From CAZFDT01 sp964518335 (GTDB taxonomy: Bacteria > Planctomycetota > Phycisphaerae > Phycisphaerales > Phycisphaeraceae): a stretch of DNA of 64,000 nucleotides. Under the pieces are notes generated by a model, which was not told the DNA's origin, ran no database searches, and was given only the letters and a program-made list of their open reading frames with translations. Below are positions 58,390-64,000 of this stretch, one piece after another. Numbering within the stretch: position 1 is the first letter of the stretch; the number at the start of each line of letters is the position of its first letter. The stretch spans positions 73,548-137,547 of the forward strand of contig CAZFDT010000004.1 of the NCBI GenBank assembly GCA_964518335.1, read 5' to 3'. The position numbers and the translations under genes were made by a program.

Positions 58390-60780
58390 ATGTGCGGCCT
58401 CTTCGCCCCCGAGCCGTCCGTGATTGCCGTCGGTTACGCCCAAGTCGCGCTGGAGCAGGGCATCGACGCGACCGCGACGGGCCTGACCTACGCCATTGCC
58501 GAGTCGATGCGCGACTTGCGGGTGGGCGATCGCGTGATCGTGCCGCTGGGGCGAGGCAACAAGCCGACGCACGGTTACGTCACCGCGATCGACCCTGCCC
58601 CGCCCGCGGATCTGCCCCCGGCGAAGATCAAGCCTATTCGTGCCAAAGACGCGGCCGGGCTTTGGCTTCCATTGGACCTGATCGAGCTGGCCCGCTGGAT
58701 CGCGTCGTATTACGTGTGCCCGCTGGGCATGGTCTTCGCCACGATGTTGCCTGCCGCGGTCAAGCGTGGCACAGGCACGCTGCGGGAAACCCTGATCGAG
58801 AGGGCAGAGCAACCGCCGGCGGTGACGCCGAAGCTGACGAAACTCCAGAAGGCGGTGCTCGAAGCGGTCGCGGCGCATCCGGAGCCGCTGGAGGTTCACC
58901 ATCTGGCCCACGTTGTCGACGCCAAGACGGTCACGCCGATACGGCTGCTCATCAAGCACGGGCTGCTGCGTGCCCGCCAACACAGCGTCGTGCGCGCCGA
59001 ATGGGACGACCTCGTCGAGCAGGCAACGAACTTGCGACCGGCCATCACGCTCACTGCCGCCCAACAGGCGGCGCTCGATCATCTCTTCGGCAAAGTCGGC
59101 AGCGGCTTTGGCGTGCATCTGCTTCACGGTGTCACCGGCAGCGGCAAGACCGAAGTTTATCTGCGCCTGATCGACCAGGTATTGAGAGGCGATGACGACC
59201 GCGGCGCGATCATGCTGGTTCCCGAGATCGCGCTGACCCCGCAGACCGCCGCCCGCTTCATCGAGCGCTTCACCCCCGACAAGGTGGCCGTGCTGCACTC
59301 GGCGCTGACCGCGGCGCAGCGACACGAAGAGTGGCGCCGCATCCGCGATGGCAAGGCCCGCATCATTGTCGGCGCTCGTTCGGCGATTTTCGCACCCGTC
59401 GAGCGGGCCGGTGTCATTATTGTCGATGAGGAGCACGAACCGTCATACAAACAGGACCAGCTCCCGCGCTACCATGCCCGCGACGTGGCGATCAAACGGG
59501 CGCAGGCGCTGGGCGTGCCCGTCGTACTGGGCTCGGCGACGCCGTCGCTGGAGAGCTACGCCAATGCAACGGGGTCTGGGGTTTGGGGTCTGGGGTTTAC
59601 GAAGGCAGGCGCGCCTGCTTCTGCCAGACCCCAGCCCCTAGCCCCTAGACCCCACTGGCACCTGCTCAAGCTCCCCGAGCGCGTCGCCGGGCTCAAGCTG
59701 CCCGAGGTCGAGCTGGTCAACCTGTCTGACGAACGCCGCAAGCGATACGAGATGACCGGCCGCGGCGGCATCCACCTTCTGAGCCTGCGCCTCGAAAAAG
59801 TCATGCAGCAGGCGCTGGGGGCGCAGGGTCAGGTCATGCTCCTGCTCAACCGTCGCGGCTACGCCAACTACATCTCCTGCCCCGATCACCGCTGCGGTTG
59901 GCTCAAGAACTGCGACTACTGCGACGCGACGATGGTGTACCACAAGGACCAGCGCCTCCCCGACGGCGGCGTGGTGAAGTGTCACCACTGCGAGGCCGAG
60001 CAGTTGCTGCCCAAGCTCTGTCCCATGTGCAGCCGCAAGGTGACGACCTTCGGGCTGGGCACGCAGCGTGTCGAGGAGGAGATCGCCGCGAAGTTTCCCG
60101 GCGTGTCGTGCCTGCGCATGGACAGCGACACCATGCGTACGGGCCGCGACTATCACAGCAGCCTGGAAGCCTTCCGCCGCGGCGAGGTGCGAATCCTGCT
60201 GGGCACGCAGATGATCGCCAAGGGCCTGGATTTTCCCAACGTCCGTGTCGTGGGCGTGATCAGCGCCGACACGGCGTTGAACCTGCCGGACTTCCGCGCC
60301 GCCGAACGCACGTTTCAACTCATCGCTCAGGTGGCCGGCCGCGCCGGCCGCGGCGACCACCCCGGCCGCGTGATCGTGCAGACCTTCAGCCCCGACGACC
60401 CCGCCATCGCGCTGGCCTCTCGACACGATTACGAAGCCTTCGCCGCCAGGGAACTGCACATTCGCGCCCAGGTGGGCCTGCCTCCCGCCACGCGCATGGC
60501 CCGCATCGTCACCCGCCACCGCGATCACGCGGCCTGCCTCAAGCTCGCCACCGATCTGACCGAGTTGCTCCATCAAAACAACACGGACAGCGCGGTTCGC
60601 ATCCGCGGACCCATGCCCCCTCCGATCGCTCGCATCGCCGAGTTCCACCGTCAGCAGATCGAGCTCATCGCCCCTGACGCCGCGACGCTGCAGCGGCTGC
60701 TCACCACGCTGCGCAACCAGCGCCACCTCATCAGCGACATGCACACCGCGATCGACGTGGACCCCGTCGCGCTGCTATGA
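58390..60780 (+). CDS. priA: Primosomal replication-restart helicase PriA
   Basis: A 796-residue superfamily-2 helicase that reloads the replisome. Walker A GVTGSGKTEVY lies near residue 247, DEEHEPSYKQ near 346, and GSATPSLESY near 382. The zinc region is CPDHRCGWLKNCDYC...CHHCEAEQLLPKLCPMCSRK. Motifs V-VI appear as GTQMIAKGLDFPNV and QVAGRAGRGDHPG. A 28-residue cassette (394-421: TGSGVWGLGFTKAGAPAS onward) interrupts the segment after SATPSLES but stays in frame. The ATG at 58390 begins the family-type N-terminus. Its stop overlaps an ATG of the following reading frame. Confidence 0.97.
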   Translation: MCGLFAPEPSVIAVGYAQVALEQGIDATATGLTYAIAESMRDLRVGDRVIVPLGRGNKPTHGYVTAIDPAPPADLPPAKIKPIRAKDAAGLWLPLDLIELARWIASYYVCPLGMVFATMLPAAVKRGTGTLRETLIERAEQPPAVTPKLTKLQKAVLEAVAAHPEPLEVHHLAHVVDAKTVTPIRLLIKHGLLRARQHSVVRAEWDDLVEQATNLRPAITLTAAQQAALDHLFGKVGSGFGVHLLHGVTGSGKTEVYLRLIDQVLRGDDDRGAIMLVPEIALTPQTAARFIERFTPDKVAVLHSALTAAQRHEEWRRIRDGKARIIVGARSAIFAPVERAGVIIVDEEHEPSYKQDQLPRYHARDVAIKRAQALGVPVVLGSATPSLESYANATGSGVWGLGFTKAGAPASARPQPLAPRPHWHLLKLPERVAGLKLPEVELVNLSDERRKRYEMTGRGGIHLLSLRLEKVMQQALGAQGQVMLLLNRRGYANYISCPDHRCGWLKNCDYCDATMVYHKDQRLPDGGVVKCHHCEAEQLLPKLCPMCSRKVTTFGLGTQRVEEEIAAKFPGVSCLRMDSDTMRTGRDYHSSLEAFRRGEVRILLGTQMIAKGLDFPNVRVVGVISADTALNLPDFRAAERTFQLIAQVAGRAGRGDHPGRVIVQTFSPDDPAIALASRHDYEAFAARELHIRAQVGLPPATRMARIVTRHRDHAACLKLATDLTELLHQNNTDSAVRIRGPMPPPIARIAEFHRQQIELIAPDAATLQRLLTTLRNQRHLISDMHTAIDVDPVALL
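59570..59653. repeat. In-frame inverted-repeat cassette inside priA (GGGGTCTGG family)
   Basis: GGGGTCTGGGGTTTGGGGTC opens the 84-nt element and its reverse complement CCCCTAGCCCCTAGACCCC closes it. The centre is the perfect palindrome GCAGGCGCGCCTGC. The reading frame continues through it as GSGVWGLGFTKAGAPASARP. It shares TCTGCCAGACCCCAG with the mutS cassette at 55464. Confidence 0.88.
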
Positions 60781-60980
60781 AGCGAGTGTTCGACAGCATC
60801 TGCCAGCGAGCGTTCGGTGCAAGTATGCAAGGAATGCTCGGCGGCGTGCATGCCACTCGCTCAAGCCAGGGCCACGCTTTGGACCGCACGGCACTTTCGG
60901 ATTCCGCGCAAGACGGTATTCTGCTGGCCGCCACCGTGTGCGTGGGCTCCGCATGGGTCGGTGGCGCGGGGAGTGTGGAT

Positions 60981-62522
60981 GTGCGTGGGATGCCGATCGT
61001 GATGGGTCTGATGATGGCGTCATTGATCACCGGCGCTGCGGGGGACGTTGCGGGGCCTTCGTCTGAGGACGGTGTGCGGTATTCGCAGCTTTGGGGCGAG
61101 GCGGGGGAGAAGTGGTCTGCCGATGGGCGGCTACCAGATTTTTCGTTTGCGGGATATCGGTTCGGTGAGGTTTCGTTGCCTGACGTGGCGGTCGCTGCCG
61201 ACGTGACGCAGTTCGGAGCGCGTGGCGATGGACAGCACGACGACACGCAGGCGTTCAAGGACGCGATCGCCCACACCGCGGCCGGGGTGATCCTGATTCC
61301 GCCGGGTCGATACGTGATCACGGACATACTCGACATCCGCAAGCCGGGGATCGTGCTGCGCGGGTCGGGCGTGGATCGGACGACGCTGGTGTGCCCGACG
61401 CCGCTGCAGGCCATCCGCCCGAACATGGGGGCGACGACCGGTGGTCGGCCGACATCGAACTATTCGTGGTCGGGCGGCATCGTGTGGGTGCGTGGCAGCC
61501 GGGACACGCGTGCGGCACGCCCGGTCACGTCGGAGGCGGCACGGGGCCAGACTGTCGTGACGGTATCCGCTGCAGATGACCTGGTGCCCGGGCAGCGCGT
61601 GTGCGTCGAGATCACCGACGATGCGCAGCGCACGCTTCTGGACCACCTGTACGCCGGCGACCCCGGCGACACGAGCAAGATCGTCAAGCCGATCAAGACG
61701 CGCGTGGTCAGCCGGGTGGCGGCAGTCGAGGGCGGTCGGGTGACACTGGAGCGATCGCTTCCGTTTGCCGTGCGGCTGTCGTGGTCGCCGACGCTGAGCG
61801 TGTTCGACCCCGATGTCAGCGAGGTGGGCATCGAGGCGATGAGCTTTGAGTTTCCCGTCACGCCCTATGAGGGACACTTCACCGAAGCGGGCTACAACGC
61901 GATCGCGATCAACCGCGCCTCCGACTGCTGGGTGCGCGACATCCACATCCGCAATGCCGACAGCGGCGTGTACCTGACGGGCACGTTCTGCACGCTCGAC
62001 GGATTGACGATCGACTCGCAGCGGCAGCCCCACACCGGCGATCGCGCCACCGGCCACCACGGCGTGCAGATGGGGATGAATTGCCTGGCGATGAACTTCG
62101 ACTTTCAAACCCACTTCATTCACGACTTCACCGTCGATAGCGCCAACAGCCGAAACGTCGTGAAAAACGGGCGCGGGGTCAACCTGTCGCTGGATCACCA
62201 CAAGCGCGTGCCTTACGCCAATCTGTTCTGCAACCTCGATGTGGGCGAGGGGACGGACATCTGGCGTTGCGGCGGGGGCGAGGCCCTGGGCAAGCACTGC
62301 GCGGCGTGGGGCACGTTCTGGAACATCCGTGCCGCCCGGCCGCTGGACTGGCCCCGCCGCGGCTTCGGGCCCGACATGATGAACCTCGTGGGCCTCTCCA
62401 CGGACAAACCCTCCCAACTCGACCCCGCGGGGCGATGGTTCGAGGCCATCCCGCCCCACCAGCTTCATCCCGCCGACTTGCACGCCGCGCAACTGCAGCG
62501 GAGGCTCGGACGTGGCCGGTAA
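60981..62522 (+). CDS. Secreted pectate-lyase-like (right-handed beta-helix) protein
   Basis: About 513 residues. The opening VTQFGARGDGQHDDTQAFKD and AGVILIPPGRYVITDIL are the hallmark of Pectate_lyase_3/glycosyl hydrolase 28-type beta-helix proteins. Repeated turns follow (NCLAMNFDFQTHFIHDFTVD, NGRGVNLSLDHHKRVPYANL). The start is read as GTG 60981 with GGGGAG 7 nt upstream, giving a signal peptide MRGMPIVMGLMMASLITGAAG. A longer frame from the priA stop (60777) would add 68 residues with no signal sequence at its start. It probably degrades or binds polysaccharide outside the cell; activity not proven. Confidence 0.82.
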   Translation: MRGMPIVMGLMMASLITGAAGDVAGPSSEDGVRYSQLWGEAGEKWSADGRLPDFSFAGYRFGEVSLPDVAVAADVTQFGARGDGQHDDTQAFKDAIAHTAAGVILIPPGRYVITDILDIRKPGIVLRGSGVDRTTLVCPTPLQAIRPNMGATTGGRPTSNYSWSGGIVWVRGSRDTRAARPVTSEAARGQTVVTVSAADDLVPGQRVCVEITDDAQRTLLDHLYAGDPGDTSKIVKPIKTRVVSRVAAVEGGRVTLERSLPFAVRLSWSPTLSVFDPDVSEVGIEAMSFEFPVTPYEGHFTEAGYNAIAINRASDCWVRDIHIRNADSGVYLTGTFCTLDGLTIDSQRQPHTGDRATGHHGVQMGMNCLAMNFDFQTHFIHDFTVDSANSRNVVKNGRGVNLSLDHHKRVPYANLFCNLDVGEGTDIWRCGGGEALGKHCAAWGTFWNIRAARPLDWPRRGFGPDMMNLVGLSTDKPSQLDPAGRWFEAIPPHQLHPADLHAAQLQRRLGRGR

Positions 62523-62643
62523 GAGACCCATCGAGATTCGCAGATGACGATAGCACGTTGGTCTGGACAATGAGGACGAGCCCCGCCGGGAACGTCACCC
62601 CGGAACCTCCGGCCACGGCACCGGCGAGGGTCAAAGTAACCCG

Positions 62644-62690
62644 CCCCGTCTGGGAACCTGCTACGGCAGAACCACGCGGGGTTTCTTCTT
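62644..62690 (+). terminator. Probable terminator after the beta-helix protein
   Basis: CCCCGTCTGG pairs with CCACGCGGGG (with a two-base mismatch) around an 18-nt loop containing CTGCTACGGCAG, followed by TTTCTTCTT. It lies about 120 nt after the stop at 62522. Confidence 0.55.
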
Positions 62691-62700
62691 AACCGCCACA

Positions 62701-62814
62701 AGGTCCCACCACCGCCCCCGCAACCGCATCATCAGCGGCTGCTACCCCCTCGACGACCACTACAAAAAGTCAACGATGTTCGCAGAGCTTCGCCTGGTGA
62801 AGTCGGGCAAGTGA
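62701..62814 (+). pseudogene. Coding-like C-terminal remnant
   Basis: An open stretch of 37 codons with no start reads RSHHRPRNRIISGCYPLDDH, then YKKSTMFAELRLVKSGK and a stop. It has a GC-rich third position like real genes in this genome and looks like the last third of a lost protein. The rest of the 398-nt gap 62523-62920 holds the terminator above; I see nothing else in 62815-62920. Confidence 0.35.
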
Positions 62815-62920
62815 CCGGGGCATACGCAGAGGTCGAGCCGCGGATCAGAAGGGGACTTTGGGATACCATCAACGCCAATCCGCCTCCCGCCCGGTGCCCT
62901 GATAATCGACGGCTCCGTGT

Positions 62921-63124
62921 TCATGATCGACCCCCGCGTTCCTTGTTGCTGTGCAGATACAGGAACACAACGCCAGCAGCGACAAGAACCAGCGTCGCAA
63001 CGAACCCCTCAACCGATGGCCCCGCGACGACCAGTGAGCCGCCACGACTGACGGCCAGAGAGTCGCCGATCAGCACGGCGGCGGCGAGCCCAAAGCACCC
63101 GAGCATTGCGGTTCGCATGATCAC
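62921..63124 (-). CDS. Small two-helix membrane protein
   Basis: A 67-residue protein: AMLGCFGLAAAVLIGDSLAV and VEGFVATLVLVAAGVVFLYL form two membrane helices, and the tail is basic (HSNKERGGRS). The start overlaps the stop of the gene before it by 4 nt (ATGA), so both are co-translated. No family is recognised. Confidence 0.6.
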   Translation of the reverse strand: MIMRTAMLGCFGLAAAVLIGDSLAVSRGGSLVVAGPSVEGFVATLVLVAAGVVFLYLHSNKERGGRS

Positions 63125-63480
63125 GCTTTTCCTACAATCGCCTTAACTGTCCGGGGTGTCATCCCGGCGCGCTTCGCTAGCTTGATCGCCTCGCGTTTCG
63201 ACTCGGCGCTGATGTCGATCGCCGCCACGGCTCCGGCCGCCGGGTTGAATCCTTTGACGCGGTAGAGCTGACGGCGGCGTTCCTTCACGGGCTCGGTGTG
63301 CGCCCAGATCATCGCACCGAACCAGAGAGGCCAGAGCAGCAGAGACAGGACGGTGCAGACCGTTATGGCTTCCAGTTTCGGATGCTGGCGGCGCTTGGCC
63401 TCGGCGATCGGCAGATACCAGATCCATGCTAGGGCGACGACCACGGTGGCAATCACGACGATGGTGATGATCTTCGTCAT
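63121..63480 (-). CDS. Membrane protein resembling superinfection-immunity (Imm_superinfect) proteins
   Basis: A 119-residue protein with two hydrophobic helices, IITIVVIATVVVALAWIWYL (residues 4-23) and AITVCTVLSLLLWPLWFGAMIW (about 38-59). Between them HPKLEA matches the H-P-x-x-x-A layout of the Imm_superinfect family. A soluble C-terminal part (VKGFNPAAGAVAAIDISAES onward) ends in a small basic helix. It might protect a phage- or plasmid-carrying cell. Similarity is by pattern only. Confidence 0.55.
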   Translation of the reverse strand: MTKIITIVVIATVVVALAWIWYLPIAEAKRRQHPKLEAITVCTVLSLLLWPLWFGAMIWAHTEPVKERRRQLYRVKGFNPAAGAVAAIDISAESKREAIKLAKRAGMTPRTVKAIVGKA

Positions 63481-63483
63481 GGG

Positions 63484-63678
63484 TTACGCCTCATCGCTGT
63501 TCAGCCAAAGCCTGATCCGCATTGTGACGATCCCAGCCTCGCCAGCGACGAACTCGAGCATCATGACGATATGTATCAGTGTTACTTGCAGCCACACTCT
63601 ATACTCTGGATCGCGAGCGGACCATGTCTTCGTGTCGAATAGTATCTCGGCAGCCGCCAGTTGCCGTGTGAAGTACAA
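63484..63678 (-). CDS. Short uncertain reading frame
   Basis: 64 residues from a TTG start, with one hydrophobic stretch (VTLIHIVMMLEFVAGEAGIV). It ends 3 nt before the superinfection-immunity-like gene and contains its likely ribosome site, so it could be a leader gene of that unit. It overlaps the restriction-like remnant in another frame. The start codon is poor and the protein unrecognised. Confidence 0.3.
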   Translation of the reverse strand: MYFTRQLAAAEILFDTKTWSARDPEYRVWLQVTLIHIVMMLEFVAGEAGIVTMRIRLWLNSDEA

Positions 63679-63868
63679 TTTGCCCCCGAATCGCGACGTC
63701 GGCGGTGAGTTCGGCCCACTTGTCGTAGCCGAAGACGTCGCAGAGCAGGTCTTTGACGAGCGTGACGGTGTCGGCTTCGGACACCTCGCGGGTGCGTTGC
63801 TGTTGGAGGATGGGCAGCAGCCGTCTGAGGTTGCTGGTCAACCGGTCAATGACACGTTTTGGCACCAT
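63599..63868 (-). pseudogene. Truncated restriction-endonuclease-like N-terminal domain (HSDR_N type)
   Basis: The frame opens at 63868 (GGGGA about 7 nt upstream) with MVPKRVIDRLTSNLRRLLPI. It continues REVSEADTVTLVKDLLCDVFGYDKWAEL and VAIRG, a strong match to the start of HSDR_N-type nuclease-like proteins. Those continue with a GxxCDLAI-type nuclease core, but here similarity stops at about residue 63 (near 63680) and the frame ends after 26 unrelated residues. The catalytic core is missing, so it looks like a truncated remnant. Confidence 0.6.
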
Positions 63869-64000
63869 CGGAAGTCCCCAGTTGAAAGGAGCGGGGTCAA
63901 GTGTAGCCGGGGCGGGGGCGGATGCCAAGGGGGACATGTCGATGTGCAGGGTGAAGACATTTACCCCAGTTGAGTGATCCATGGTCGCGGGATGTGCCGA

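Noticed and set aside
60777..60980. Extending the beta-helix protein to the ATG overlapping the priA stop
   Set aside because: The added 68 residues lack a signal peptide or domain. A GTG at 60981 has a good ribosome site and yields a proper signal sequence.

Overview
The window is high-GC DNA that is dense with genes on both strands. Its gene content points to the Planctomycetota, probably a Phycisphaerae-like lineage. The pointers are two membrane proteins with an N-terminal CxxCxYNLRT...CPECG zinc-ribbon, a long MoxR/DUF58/BatA/TPR operon, and secreted proteins of planctomycete style. This assignment is inferred from gene style; no rRNA is present. I saw no tRNA, rRNA or CRISPR array.

1-10028 (minus): a tightly packed purine-degradation operon. 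Transcription runs from a divergent ketol-acid-reductoisomerase-like protein through an allantoate amidohydrolase/OHCU decarboxylase fusion, uricase, HIU hydrolase, allantoinase, guanine deaminase, XdhA and XdhB (cut by the window edge). Together they take guanine and xanthine through urate and allantoin to ureidoglycine. 10125-13935: a lipoprotein, a secreted protein, a membrane protein and a 446-residue protein, all of unknown function. 13986-19270 (plus): an arginine succinyltransferase (AST) catabolic operon made of an aminotransferase, AstA, AstD and AstB, with no AstE in view.

19259-36027 (minus): an eight-gene operon with overlapping or abutting genes. It encodes two secreted paralogues, a DUF4175-like coiled-coil membrane protein, MoxR ATPase, a 1405-residue TPR/PQQ protein, DUF58, a BatA-type VWA protein and a VWA/glutamine-amidotransferase-like membrane protein. 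36167-49420: housekeeping and mixed genes (NAD synthetase, TPR lipoprotein, GH130 phosphorylase, Tpx, a possible nucleotidyltransferase toxin pair, amidohydrolase, HAD phosphatase, Hsp20 with a sigma-54-type promoter, ArgC, TPR membrane protein, endonuclease III, degenerate class II aldolase). 49577-62522: two zinc-ribbon membrane proteins flanking a MetE-like protein, then MutS, an esterase/acyl-CoA-synthetase fusion, PriA and a pectate-lyase-fold secreted protein. 62523-64000: accessory DNA with gene remnants and small membrane proteins.

The two most striking observations are these. (1) Short G-rich inverted-repeat cassettes are inserted in frame in three conserved genes: mutS three times, priA once and nadE once. 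They fall into at least two sequence families and always land at domain borders or loops. (2) A KARI-like protein heads the purine operon but lacks three of the residues needed for KARI catalysis, which suggests a different reaction in ureide breakdown.
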